Shown piece by piece: positions 1 through 12,953 of a stretch of DNA of 64,000 bases. Location: positions 158,850 to 222,849 of the forward strand of contig SIJG01000141.1 of NCBI GenBank assembly GCA_023374025.1. Direction: 5' to 3'. The notes beneath the pieces are model-generated. The model did no database searches. It was not told where the DNA came from and saw only the letters and a program-made list of their open reading frames with translations. How positions within the stretch are numbered: the first letter of the stretch is position 1; the number at the start of each line of letters is the position of its first letter. The stretch is from Heterodera schachtii (lineage: Eukaryota > Nematoda > Chromadorea > Rhabditida > Heteroderidae). Made by a program: the position numbers and the translations under genes.

Positions 1-1366
1 AATCCGGGCTTTTGGCTGATCATTTTCCATTTACCGTTTATTTTTGGCATTTCTATAGCAAATGTGGTTAAGCTGACAAAACATTTTATTAAAATCCAAA
101 GATTATTTTTCGATTTTATTTAAATTCAGTTTAGATATGCTATAGAAATACCCATTTTCATTGAGTATTTTTCTGTCTTCTTCTCCCTTTTTCGAATATT
201 TTTCGATTTATTTTGCAATTTTCTTTTCAATTTTCACTGATATTCTTTCTGTCTACATTTTTACTTGTCCTTTTCACATTTATAAATGAATTGTTGACAA
301 AAAAATTTGCGTTGATTTTTACTATTGGATGTATTAAGTAATAATTTTTATAATTGCATTATTATATATATTTTTTTTAATTAAATTGTCTGCAAATTGA
401 TGTTTTAAGTGAATAAATAATTTGGATTTTGAGTGAATATTCAATACAAAAATATGAGGCATACCTTGGCATTTTGTATTTTATGAGAAAAAATTGGCAA
501 TGCGACAAAATTACGGGCGGAATGCCGAAAATATCGTAAATATTTGGACATTTTGTTTGAATATTTGTTTAGAGAGTATGTTGGAATCCCTACAGTGAAG
601 CCCACAATTTGTGTTTAAAGACAAATGTGAAATTGAAGGCCCAATAATTTATGCGGTAAATTGTTTGGCCAAAATTTCACAATATTATTTTAATAAACAA
701 TTGTGCGCACGGATGTATGGATTTAAATTAGTCAAAAATCAAAGAAGCAGATAATTGGGAAAGAACAATCATGGAAATAAAAGTTGATGAAAAAACTGGC
801 GGTTTCAATTCGTCACCATTTGCATAAACTAATCCACTTCTTAGGCTTATCCAAAAAAAAGAGATTTAAAAAGTTCGCGAATTTATGCGAAAAACTTTTT
901 TGTTCTTCATTCTTTTCAGGCATCTATGAAAAATTTATGGCATTTAAAGGCAAAAAATAATTCTAAACTAAAAAAATAAAAGAAAATTCTCAGAAAAACC
1001 CTGATTTTAAGGAAGCCTAAGGAATTTTTTTGAAAATGGTGGCGATGAAATAAAAATGCAAAATTTGTCAACATCAAGGATGAGATTTTATATTTTATAA
1101 ATGTTAAATTTTAATTAATTTCCTTTAGATAATTTTGTTCAAAAAAATAAAGAAGAATTCGATAGAGGGGGTCAAAATCATTTTTTCAGTCATTTGTTTA
1201 AATTAATACTCAAATATTACGTTATGTTTTTGGCAAAAGGACCAAAAACCCATTGAGGAAACGACAATTTAAGTATTGTCGCTAAGAATATTCCCAAATT
1301 TTGGTGATGATTTTGCTTTTTGCAAGTCGACACCACGTCTTTCATTTAACAAAACATCAAAAATAA
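1..1366. other. AT-rich stretch, no gene recognised
   Basis: Very AT-rich DNA with homopolymer runs and no open frame of convincing composition on either strand. The first bases resemble the edge of an element also seen near 10460-10480, where a similar CCGGGCT-containing tail occurs, so this may be the end of a dispersed repeat. Nothing else is supportable. Confidence 0.5.
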
Positions 1367-1373
1367 TAATTAA

Positions 1374-1511
1374 GCGATCGACCGTTGGACAGATCGGATT
1401 TTAAAAGATTGGATTAAGCGGGCGATGAAAGGGCTAAAAATTGGTTCGTCCCCCGCCGGCGCAGAGTCGGTTTTGAAACAAAAATCGGAGATGGATTTAG
1501 TGGTGAAAGAG
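1374..1511 (+). CDS. possible isolated exon, unknown product
   Basis: A GC-richer island with an open plus-strand frame starting AIDRWTDRILKDWIKRAMKG and ending in VVKE, followed directly by a consensus-like donor (GAG then GTAAAT). Composition and charge look protein-like, unlike the flanks. It is preceded by TAA, so it would have to be an internal or last-copied exon behind an AG at about 1372. No family is recognised and no partner exon is visible; the 58-bp array starts about 120 bp downstream. It could be a degenerate fragment. Confidence 0.2.
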
Positions 1512-1629
1512 GTAAATTTTGTGCCCCGTTGGCGGTGATCGGTGCGCGAAGTGAAAGTTAAATTGCCACTCAACTGTCAATGTAAAGAAATTGCGAAGCC
1601 GAGTAAACGCACGAATCTTAAAACAAATA

Positions 1630-4600
1630 AAACTTAGTTCAGGACCTTTTCTATTTTTAATATTGCCTTTCTCCAATTCATGACGAATCATAAAAATCAG
1701 GACCTTTTCTATTTTTAATATTGCCTTTCTCCAATTCCATCATAAAAATCAGGATCTTTTCTATTTTTCATATTCCCTTTCTCCAATTCAGGACGAATCA
1801 TTAAATTCAGGACATTTTCAGTTTTTCATATTGCCTTTCTCCAATTCATGACGAATCATAAAAATCAGGACCTTTTCTATTTTTAATATTGCCTTTCTCC
1901 AATTCAGGACGAATCATTAAATTCAGGACATTTTCAGTTTTTCATATTGCCTTTCTCCAATTCAGGACGAATCATTAAATTCAGGACATTTTCAGTTTTT
2001 CATATTGCCTTTCTCCAATTCATGACGAATCATAAAAATCAGGACCTTTTCTATTTTTAATATTGCCTTTCACCAATTCAGGACGAATCGTAAAAATCAG
2101 GACCTTTTCTATTTTTAATATTGCCTTTCTCCAATTCAGGACGAATCATAAAAATAAGGACCTTTTCTATTTTTAATATTGCCTTTCTTCAATTCAGGAC
2201 GAATCATAAAAATAAGGACCTTTTCTATTTTTAATATTGCCTTTCTCCAATTCAGGACGAATCATAAAAATCAGGATCTTTTCTCTTTTTTATATTGCCT
2301 TTCTTCAATTCAGGACGAATCATAAAAATAAGGACCTTTTCTATTTTTAATATTGCCTTTCTTCAATTCAGGACGAATCATAAAAATAAGGACCTTTTCT
2401 ATTTTTAATATTGCCTTTCTTCAATTCAGGACGAATCATAAAAATAAGGACCTTTTCTCTTTTTTATATTGCCTTTCTTCAATTCAGGACGAATCATAAA
2501 AATAAGGACCTTTTCTATTTTTAATATTGCCTTTCTTCAATTCAGGACGAATCATAAAAATAAGGACCTTTTCTCTTTTTATATTGCCTTTCTTCAATTC
2601 AGGACGAATCATAAAAATAAGGACCTTTTCTCTTTTTTATATTGCCTTTCTCCAATTCAGGACGAATCGTAAAAATCAGGACCTTTTCTATTTTTAATAT
2701 TGCCTTTCTCCAATTCAGGACGAATCATAAAAATAAGGACCTTTTCTATTTTTAATATTGCCTTTCTTCAATTCAGGACGAATCATAAAAATAAGGACCT
2801 TTTCTCTTTTTTATATTGCCTTTCTCCAATTCAGGACGAATCATTAAATTCAGGACATTTTCAGTTTTTCATATTGCCTTTCTCCAATTCAGGACGAATC
2901 ATTAAATTCAGGACATTTTCAGTTTTTCATATTGCCTTTCTCCAATTCATGACGAATCATAAAAATAAGGACCTTTTCTATTTTTAATATTGCCTTTCAC
3001 CAATTCAGGACGAATCATAAAAATAAGGACCTTTTCTATTTTTAATATTGCCTTTCTTCAATTCAGGACGAATCATAAAAATAAGGACCTTTTCTCTTTT
3101 TTATATTGCCTTTCTCCAATTCAGGACGAATCGTAAAAATCAGGACCTTTTCTATTTTTAATATTGCCTTTCTCCAATTCAGGACGAATCATAAAAATAA
3201 GGACCTTTTCTATTTTTAATATTGCCTTTCTTCAATTCAGGACGAATCATAAAAATAAGGACCTTTTCTCTTTTTTATATTGCCTTTCTCCAATTCAGGA
3301 CGAATCATTAAATTCAGGACATTTTCAGTTTTTCATATTGCCTTTCTCCAATTCAGGACGAATCATTAAATTCAGGACATTTTCAGTTTTTCATATTGCC
3401 TTTCTCCAATTCATGACGAATCATAAAAATAAGGACCTTTTCTATTTTTAATATTGCCTTTCACCAATTCATGACGAATCATAAAAATCAGGACCTTTTC
3501 TCTTTTTTATATTGCCTTTCTCCAATTCAGGACGAATCGTAAAAATCAGGACCTTTTCTATTTTTAATATTGCCTTTCTTCAATTCAGGACGAATCATAA
3601 AAATAAGGACCTTTTCTATTTTTAATATTGCCTTTCTCCAATTCCATCATAAAAATCAGGATCTTTTCTCTTTTTTATATTGCCTTTCTTCAATTCAGGA
3701 CGAATCATAAAAATAAGGACCTTTTCTCTTTTTTATATTGCCTTTCTCCAATTCAGGACAAATCATTAAATTCAGGACATTTTCAGTTTTTCATATTGCC
3801 TTTCTCCAATTCAGGACGAATCGTAAAAATCAGGACCTTTTCTATTTTTAATATTGCCTTTCTCCAATTCAGGACGAATCATAAAAATAAGGACCTTTTC
3901 TATTTTTAATATTGCCTTTCTTCAATTCAGGACGAATCATAAAAATAAGGACCTTTTCTCTTTTTTATATTGCCTTTCTCCAATTCAGGACGAATCATTA
4001 AATTCAGGACATTTTCAGTTTTTCATATTGCCTTTCTCCAATTCAGGACGAATCATTAAATTCAGGACATTTTCAGTTTTTCATATTGCCTTTCTCCAAT
4101 TCATGACGAATCATAAAAATAAGGACCTTTTCTATTTTTAATATTGCCTTTCACCAATTCAGGACGAATCATAAAAATAAGGACCTTTTCTCTTTTTTAT
4201 ATTGCCTTTCTCCAATTCAGGACGAATCGTAAAAATCAGGACCTTTTCTATTTTTAATATTGCCTTTCTCCAATTCAGGACGAATCATAAAAATAAGGAC
4301 CTTTTCTATTTTTAATATTGCCTTTCTTCAATTCAGGACGAATCATAAAAATAAGGACCTTTTCTCTTTTTATATTGCCTTTCTCCAATTCAGGACGAAT
4401 CATTAAATTCAGGACATTTTCAGTTTTTCATATTGCCTTTCTCCAATTCAGGACGAATCATTAAATTCAGGACATTTTCAGTTTTTCATATTGCCTTTCT
4501 CCAATTCATGACGAATCATAAAAATAAGGACCTTTTCTATTTTTAATATTGCCTTTCACCAATTCATGACGAATCATAAAAATCAGGACCTTTTCTCTTT

Positions 4601-7600
4601 TTTATATTGCCTTTCTCCAATTCAGGACGAATCGTAAAAATCAGGACCTTTTCTTTTTTTAATATTGCCTTTCTTCAATTCAGGACGAATCATAAAAATA
4701 AGGACCTTTTCTATTTTTAATATTGCCTTTCTCCAATTCCATCATAAAAATCAGGATCTTTTCTCTTTTTTATATTGCCTTTCTTCAATTCAGGACGAAT
4801 CATAAAAATAAGGACCTTTTCTCTTTTTTATATTGCCTTTCTCCAATTCAGGACAAATCATTAAATTCAGGACATTTTCAGTTTTTCATATTGCCTTTCT
4901 CCAATTCATGACGAATCATAAAAATAAGGACCTTTTCTATTTTTAATATTGCCTTTCACCAATTCAGGACGAATCATAAAAATCAGGACCTTTTCTATTT
5001 TTAATATTGCCTTTCTCCAATTCAGGACGAATCATAAAAATAAGGACCTTTTCTATTTTTAATATTGCCTTTCTCCAATTCAGGACGAATCATTAAATTC
5101 AGGACATTTTCAGTTTTTCATATTGCCTTTCTCCAATTCAGGACGAATCGTAAAAATCAGGACCTTTTCTATTTTTAATATTGCCTTTCTCCAATTCAGG
5201 ACGAATCATAAAAATAAGGACCTTTTCTATTTTTAATATTGCCTTTCTTCAATTCAGGACGAATCATAAAAATAAGGACCTTTTCTCTTTTTTATATTGC
5301 CTTTCTCCAATTCAGGACGAATCATTAAATTCAGGACATTTTCAGTTTTTCATATTGCCTTTCTCCAATTCAGGACGAATCATTAAATTCAGGACATTTT
5401 CAGTTTTTCATATTGCCTTTCTCCAATTCATGACGAATCATAAAAATAAGGACCTTTTCTATTTTTAATATTGCCTTTCACCAATTCATGACGAATCATA
5501 AAAATCAGGACCTTTTCTCTTTTTTATATTGCCTTTCTCCAATTCAGGACGAATCGTAAAAATCAGGACCTTTTCTTTTTTTAATATTGCCTTTCTTCAA
5601 TTCAGGACGAATCATAAAAATAAGGACCTTTTCTATTTTTAATATTGCCTTTCTCCAATTCCATCATAAAAATCAGGATCTTTTCTCTTTTTTATATTGC
5701 CTTTCTTCAATTCAGGACGAATCATAAAAATAAGGACCTTTTCTCTTTTTTATATTGCCTTTCTCCAATTCAGGACAAATCATTAAATTCAGGACATTTT
5801 CAGTTTTTCATATTGCCTTTCTCCAATTCATGACGAATCATAAAAATAAGGACCTTTTCTATTTTTAATATTGCCTTTCACCAATTCAGGACGAATCATA
5901 AAAATAAGGACCTTTTCTATTTTTAATATTGCCTTTCTTCAATTCAGGACGAATCATAAAAATAAGGACCTTTTCTCTTTTTTATATTGCCTTTCTCCAA
6001 TTCAGGACGAATCATTAAATTCAGGACATTTTCAGTTTTTCATATTGCCTTTCTCCAATTCAGGACGAATCATTAAATTCAGGACATTTTCAGTTTTTCA
6101 TATTGCCTTTCTCCAATTCATGACGAATCATAAAAATAAGGACCTTTTCTATTTTTAATATTGCCTTTCACCAATTCATGACGAATCATAAAAATCAGGA
6201 CCTTTTCTCTTTTTTATATTGCCTTTCTCCAATTCAGGACGAATCGTAAAAATCAGGACCTTTTCTATTTTTAATATTGCCTTTCTTCAATTCAGGACGA
6301 ATCATAAAAATAAGGACCTTTTCTATTTTTAATATTGCCTTTCTCCAATTCCATCATAAAAATAGGATCTTTTCTCTTTTTTATATTGCCTTTCTTCAAT
6401 TCAGGACGAATCATAAAAATAAGGACCTTTTCTCTTTTTTATATTGCCTTTCTCCAATTCAGGACAAATCATTAAATTCAGGACATTTTCAGTTTTTCAT
6501 ATTGCCTTTCTCCAATTCAGGACGAATCATTAAATTCAGGACATTTTCAGTTTTTCATATTGCCTTTCTCCAATTCATGACGAATCATAAAAATCAGGAC
6601 CTTTTCTATTTTTAATATTGCCTTTCTCCAATTCAGGACGAATCGTAAAAATCAGGACCTTTTCTATTTTTAATATTGCCTTTCTTCAATTCAGGACGAA
6701 TCATAAAAATAAGGACCTTTTCTATTTTTAATATTGCCTTTCTCCAATTCCATCATAAAAATCAGGATCTTTTCTATTTTTAATATTGCCTTTCTCCAAT
6801 TCCATCATAAAAATCAGGATCTTTTCTCTTTTTTATATTGCCTTTCTTCAATTCAGGACGAATCATAAAAATAAGGACCTTTTCTCTTTTTTATATTGCC
6901 TTTCTCCAATTCAGGACGAATCGTAAAAATCAGGACCTTTTCTATTTTTTATATTGCCTTTCTCCAATTCAGGACGAATCATAAAAATAAGGACCTTTTC
7001 TATTTTTAATATTGCCTTTCTCCAATTCAGGACGAATCATAAAAATAAGGACCTTTTCTATTTTTAATATTGCCTTTCTCCAATTCCATCATAAAAATCA
7101 GGATCTTTTCTATTTTTAATATTGCCTTTCTCCAATTCCATCATAAAAATCAGGATCTTTTCTCTTTTTTATATTGCCTTTCTTCAATTCAGGACGAATC
7201 ATAAAAATAAGGACCTTTTCTCTTTTTTATATTGCCTTTCTCCAATTCAGGACGAATCGTAAAAATCAGGACCTTTTCTATTTTTTATATTGCCTTTCTC
7301 CAATTCAGGACGAATCATAAAAATAAGGACCTTTTCTATTTTTAATATTGCCTTTCTCCAATTCAGGACGAATCATAAAAATAAGGACCTTTTCTCTTTT
7401 TTATATTGCCTTTCTTCAATTCAGGACGAATCATAAAAATAAGGACCTTTTCTCTTTTTTATATTGCCTTTCTCCAATTCAGGACGAATCATAAAAATAA
7501 GGACCTTTTCTATTTTTAATATTGCCTTTCTTCAATTCAGGACGAATCATAAAAATAAGGACCTTTTCTATTTTTAATATTGCCTTTCTCCAATTCAGGA

Positions 7601-9690
7601 CGAATCATAAAAATAAGGACCTTTTCTATTTTTAATATTGCCTTTCTTCAATTCAGGACGATCATAAAAATAAGGACATTTTCTCTTTTTTATATTGCCT
7701 TTCTCCAATTCAGGACGAATCATAAAAATCAGGACCTTTTCTCTTTTTTATATTGCCTTTCTCCAATTCAGGACGAATCATAAAAATAAGGACCTTTTCT
7801 CTTTTTTATATTGCCTTTCTTCAATTCAGGACGAATCATAAAAATAAGGATCTTTTCTATTTAATATTGCCTTTCTCCAATTCCATCATAAAAATCAGGA
7901 TCTTTTCTATTTTTAATATTGCCTTTCTCCAATTCCATCATAAAAATTAGGATCTTTTCTCTTTTTTATATTGCCTTTCTTCAATTCAGGACGAATCATA
8001 AAAATAAGGACCTTTTCTCTTTTTTATATTGCCTTTCTCCAATTCAGGACGAATCGTAAAAATCAGGACCTTTTCTATTTTTAATATTGCCTTTCTCCAA
8101 TTCAGGACGAATCATAAAAATAAGGACCTTTTCTATTTTTAATATTGCCTTTCTTCAATTCAGGACGAATCATAAAAATAAGGACCTTTTCTCTTTTTTA
8201 TATTGCCTTTCTCCAATTCAGGACGAATCATAAAAATCAGGACCTTTTCTCTTTTTTATATTGCCTTTCTCCAATTCAGGACGAATCATAAAAATAAGGA
8301 CCTTTTCTCTTTTTTATATTGCCTTTCTTCAATTCAGGACGAATCATAAAAATCAGGACCTTTTCTCTTTTTTATATTGCCTTTCTCCAATTCAGGACGA
8401 ATCGTAAAAATCAGGACCTTTTCTATTTTTAATATTGCCTTTCTTCAATTCAGGACGAATCATAAAAATAAGGACCTTTTCTCTTTTTTATATTGCCTTT
8501 CTCCAATTCAGGACGAATCATAAAAATCAGGACCTTTTCTCTTTTTTATATTGCCTTTCTCCAATTCAGGACGAATCATAAAAATAAGGACCTTTTCTCT
8601 TTTTTATATTGCCTTTCTTCAATTCAGGACGAATCATAAAAATCAGGACCTTTTCTATTTTTAATATTGCCTTTCTCCAATTCAGGACGAATCGTAAAAA
8701 TCAGGACCTTTTCTATTTTTAATATTGCCTTTCTTCAATTCAGGACGAATCATAAAAATAAGGACCTTTTCTATTTTTAATATTGCCTTTCTTCAATTCA
8801 GGACGAATCATAAAAATAAGGACCTTTTCTCTTTTTTATATTGCCTTTCTCCAATTCAGGACGAATCATAAAAATCAGGACCTTTTCTCTTTTTTATATT
8901 GCCTTTCTCCAATTCAGGACGAATCATAAAAATAAGGACCTTTTCTCTTTTTTATATTGCCTTTCTTCAATTCAGGACGAATCATAAAAATCAGGACCTT
9001 TTCTCTTTTTTATATTGCCTTTCTCCAATTCAGGACGAATCGTAAAAATCAGGACCTTTTCTATTTTTAATATTGCCTTTCTTCAATTCAGGACGAATCA
9101 TAAAAATAAGGACCTTTTCTCTTTTTTATATTGCCTTTCTCCAATTCAGGACGAATCATAAAAATCAGGACCTTTTCTCTTTTTTATATTGCCTTTCTCC
9201 AATTCAGGACGAATCATAAAAATAAGGACCTTTTTATTTTTAATATTGCCTTTCTTCAATTCAGGACGAATCATAAAAATAAGGACCTTTTCTCTTTTTT
9301 ATATTGCCTTTCTCCAATTCAGGACGAATCGTAAAAATCAGGACCTTTTCTATTTTTAATATTGCCTTTCTCCAATTCAGGACGAATCATAAAAATAAGG
9401 ACCTTTTCTATTTTTAATATTGTCTTTCTTCAATTCAGGACGAATCATAAAAATAAGGACCTTTTCTCTTTTTTATATTGCCTTTCTCCAATTCAGGACG
9501 AATCATAAAAATCAGGACCTTTTCTCTTTTTTATATTGCCTTTCTCCAATTCAGGACGAATCATAAAAATAAGGACCTTTTCTCTTTTTTATATTGCCTT
9601 TCTTCAATTCAGGACGAATCATAAAAATCAGGACCTTTTCTCTTTTTTATATTGCCTTTCTCCAATTCAGGACAAATCGTAAAAATTCAT
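1630..9690. repeat. 58-bp tandem array with higher-order structure
   Basis: About 8 kb of head-to-tail monomers of close to 58 bp, each containing TTGCCTTTCTCCAATTCAGG, ACGAATCATAAAAAT and a pyrimidine-rich spacer. Roughly 139 copies fit. Monomers fall into variant classes (TTCTCC/TTCTTC, CAGGAC/CATGAC, ATCATT/ATCGTA, ACATTTTCAGTTTTTC/ACCTTTTCTATTTTT, and a shortened CCATCATAAA form). The order of variants itself repeats: near-identical blocks start at about 2700 and 3164 (464 bp, eight monomers) and again at 3854, 5181 and 5871. The array ends at a diverged monomer near 9680. Short plus-strand ORFs in it begin at non-ATG codons and only reflect the monomer. Confidence 0.97.
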
Positions 9691-9699
9691 GACAATTTG

Positions 9700-11076
9700 G
9701 ATCCTGGCTTCTATAAAAGGTAATGTAACTCTGGTAAATTATTCATTCGTAGTAATTTATTAAAATTTTCATATTTTCTGCCTTCACTAATACATTTTAT
9801 TTTTTTTATTAAAATAATTATTTATTATAATATTAAAGAATTAGAAACGCCGACCAAATAGGATTGGCTACCCCCGACCACGAGATTATTTCAAATTTAA
9901 CGTTCATTTAATATTTCCCTATAATGCAAATAATTTAAATATTTAAACAAAGAAAAACCCAATGATTTATTCTGCTTCTGCTATTTTTTGGCATTATTAG
10001 CCCTCTTGGTTAATTCCATTCTAAAGAAANTTTTTGAGAAAAATTTGCAATAAAAATACAAGAAAATTGAAAAATACACACCTAAAATCGACTTTTTTCC
10101 TAATTCTTAACATAATTTTTAAATTAAAAAATTTTTTCTTCGATTGTAGAAACTAATGAAATCTCGAATTCATTAATTCGTCATTGGATTACGAAGTTCT
10201 CTGCTGGAACTTTCAATTTATAGAAATGATTTATCAAAAAAAGACAATTTTACCCCAAACACTTCGAAATGTATTTGATTTGCGTTGTATGGGCTAAAAA
10301 TGATAAAGAATGAGATTTTTGGGAATTTTTATGTAAAAACACACTTATTTTTTCAATTTTTAACACATATTTTAGCACATATTTTGGCATTTTTGGGGGT
10401 TTTTAGCACATATTTCAGCATTTTTTAGCACATATTTTATTACATATTTCAGGATTTTTAGCACATAAAAATCCGGGCTCTAGTCAAAAACCATTATTCT
10501 GGATAAAGAAACAAAACTAAAATTCCTACCCCTATTAATATAGTCATAAAATTAACTCTGTTTGTTATATTCTTATTTTTTGCGACAATTTACTTTTGTA
10601 TAAATAAAAATAATTTTACCCTTCAATTATTTTCGATTAAACAATCATTGTCATTTTGTCCGAATGACTCAATATTAATGGAGTCTGAAGAAGCGAGGTC
10701 AAAAGTTGCATCTTTGAATGCGATCAAAAAAAAAATCTGAAATGGATCAGGAATTTGTTCATCGACTAAAAACATTTTTGCAGTGGACTGTATTCTGGAT
10801 TTTAATAATTTATCTTAATTATTTTCCTTTAAAATTGCAAATTATTTCAATTGGCTAAATAAAACCCAAAAATTGAAACCAAATGAATTACCTAAGAATG
10901 CTCAATTTTAAAAAAATATGCTATTTTTCATTTATTTTATTTATAAATTTTCTTATGCAAATTATTTGCAATGTAATTGAATAATTATGGCAAAGAAAGA
11001 TAGTGATGAAAAAATGAAAAGTAAATTCGTTTAGTTAAAATTATTATGTTTTTTATTTTGAGCCGGTAAATGGCTG
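9700..11076. other. AT-rich intergenic DNA, no gene recognised
   Basis: No coding frame or RNA gene is recognised. One undetermined base (N) lies at 10030. Between about 10320 and 10490 there is a run of ACATATTTTAGCA-like units ending in a CCGGGCT box; it resembles the ACATATTT-rich arms of the neighbouring miniature elements and is probably a truncated relative. Confidence 0.5.
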
Positions 11077-11084
11077 GTTATTAT

Positions 11085-11630
11085 CAGGGCTTCTTTTTTT
11101 ATGTAAGAAAAATCGCGAAATATGTATAAAAAATGCTAAAATATGTATGATATGTACAAAAACCCCCAAATATGTACTAAAATATGTAAATAAAATTTAT
11201 AAAATGCTTATTTTTTGGATAAAAATTCATCGTAAAAAGTAAATAGGCACAAAATGCCACAAAAAGACCAAAATAGGCTTAGAATCACATTTTTAGTATT
11301 TTAAAATTGATTTTTAATATCTCTTTTTTTGAAAAAAAAGATCGGGGTACATTTTCAAAAAAATTTTAAATTTTTCACAAAAATTTTGATAAATTTTTAT
11401 AAATTCTCAAAAAAATCATTAAATGCTAAAAAGTCCAAAATATGTACTAAATATGTACAAAAACCCCGAAATATGTAAATATGTATAAAAAGCTCGGAAC
11501 ATGTAAAAATATGTAAATAAAAGTCCGATTTTTGTTCGCAAACACGAAAAAGAAAGTGTTTTTCCTACTAATTAGGCTATGGAGAATCCAGGGAAAAAAC
11601 ATGTATTTACATAAAAAAAAAGAAGCCCTG
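11085..11630. mobile_element. hAT-like miniature element, copy 1 of an adjacent pair
   Basis: Starts CAGGGCTTCTTTTTTTATG and ends with the inverse, ...AGAAGCCCTG, giving terminal inverted repeats of about 20 bp. It is flanked on both sides by the 8-bp direct repeat GTTATTAT (11077-11084 and 11631-11638). A CAGGG-type terminus and an 8-bp duplication are the known signature of hAT superfamily transposons. No transposase frame is present, so this is a non-autonomous element. Its interior is rich in ATATGTAC/ATGTAAA units. Confidence 0.85.
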
Positions 11631-11638
11631 GTTATTAT

Positions 11639-12213
11639 TAGGGCTGTCAATTTTATGTAAATACATATTTTTTCCTGGCTTCTCCATGCTCTAAATAGCA
11701 GGAAAAACACTTTCTTTTTTGTGTTTGCGAACAAAAGTTGGGACTTTTATTTACATATTTTTACATATTTCGAGGTTTTATACATATTTTACATATTTCG
11801 GGATTTTATACATATTTGGTAATATTTTGGACTTTTTCTTACATATTTTCATTTTTTTAACATATTTTGAGGATTTTTACGGAAATTTTTGGAAATTTAA
11901 AAAAAAATCCAAAATTTCGGCAAATTTTTTGCACATATTTTCATATTTTTTTCAAATATTTCGAGAAATTTTGAAAATTTATAGTGAAAAAATATAAAAT
12001 ACTAAAGTGATTCTAATTGTAAGACTATTTAAGTAATTTTTATGGCATTTTGAAGCCTATTTCATACTTTACGATGATTTTTTCCAAAAAAAAAAACCAT
12101 TTAAAAAAAATTTTATTTACATATTTTGGGTTTTTTGTACATATTTTGGGTTTTTTCTTACATATTTATGTACATATTTGGACCACTTTTTGTACATATT
12201 TTTGACAGCCCTA
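11639..12213. mobile_element. hAT-like miniature element, copy 2 of an adjacent pair
   Basis: Begins TAGGGCTGTCAA and ends TTTGACAGCCCTA, flanked by GTTATTAT at 11631-11638 and 12214-12221. The first duplication is shared with the element immediately to its left. The interior is complementary to much of that left element (for example the ATTTACATATTT arms and the TTTGCGAACA box near 11533 and 11726), so the two together form a long imperfect palindrome. No coding capacity. Confidence 0.83.
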
Positions 12214-12322
12214 GTTATTATCATTAAACATTTGAATTGCAAGTTAAATTTTCTTATAACTTTTTCTCTCTTTCTTTCTTTAACTAAGGAAATTGTGTTT
12301 TTAAGTTAATTGGTATTTCATT

Positions 12323-12442
12323 TACCGTACTTTCTCTATTTGAAGGCCCGGGCCTACTATTGTTCAACCCCTCCAAAAGGGGCCTTTAATTGGAGAGGGG
12401 CCTTCTACCAGAGAGGGGCCTTCAAATAGAGAAAGTACGGTA
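12323..12442. mobile_element. 120-bp MITE with perfect 27-bp inverted ends
   Basis: The left end starts TACCGTACTTTCTCTATTTG and the right end is its exact reverse complement over 27 bp. The interior contains repeated GGGGCCTT boxes. Non-coding. A related element with the same TACCGTA...TCTCTA terminus is at 32434-32554. A TA at both tips fits a Tc1/mariner-type TA target, but no transposase is present to confirm the superfamily. Confidence 0.85.
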
Positions 12443-12953
12443 TTTTCAAAAATAATAAAATTTTCGGCGATTTCCAATTTTCCGATATCATCATAATTAT
12501 GATTAGTGATTTATGCTCTATAAATATACAAATATACTCTGAAACGCCGAAAAATGCCCATTGAACTCAAAATTTTCGAATTTATCGGGCATATTTTGAA
12601 AAGTTTTTAAAAAGTTGTTTTCTTTTTTTTTTGCATTTCTCATCTTTTTAAGAAAAAATGGCATTGTGAACAAGGAACTGAATCATAAGTATAGTTCAAT
12701 GAAAAGAAGAAGCATTAGGGAAGCATAACTAGCACAATCGCAACTAATGAAATGAATAAAAAATTTCGTAAATAAAATTTTTTGATAATGCCAAACGGAA
12801 ATGAGCATAAACACATGTGGGAAGCCTCCCCCTCTCCTCAAAAAAATTTAAAACCTTAATTCCAATTTTAGATTCAGCCCCAAAACGTATACAGAAATTA
12901 AATTGTTGGGAAACGGTAAATAAAACGTATGGTCGGTCATGGGGGTGCTAGGT

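Noticed and set aside
2469..9334. Repeated plus-strand ORFs of 60-112 codons in the 58-bp array
   Set aside because: They begin at TTG, are identical copies of the monomer, and end where a variant monomer introduces a stop.
11447..11997. Tyr/Phe-rich ORFs on both strands
   Set aside because: They read ACATATTT-type units of the paired hAT-like MITEs.
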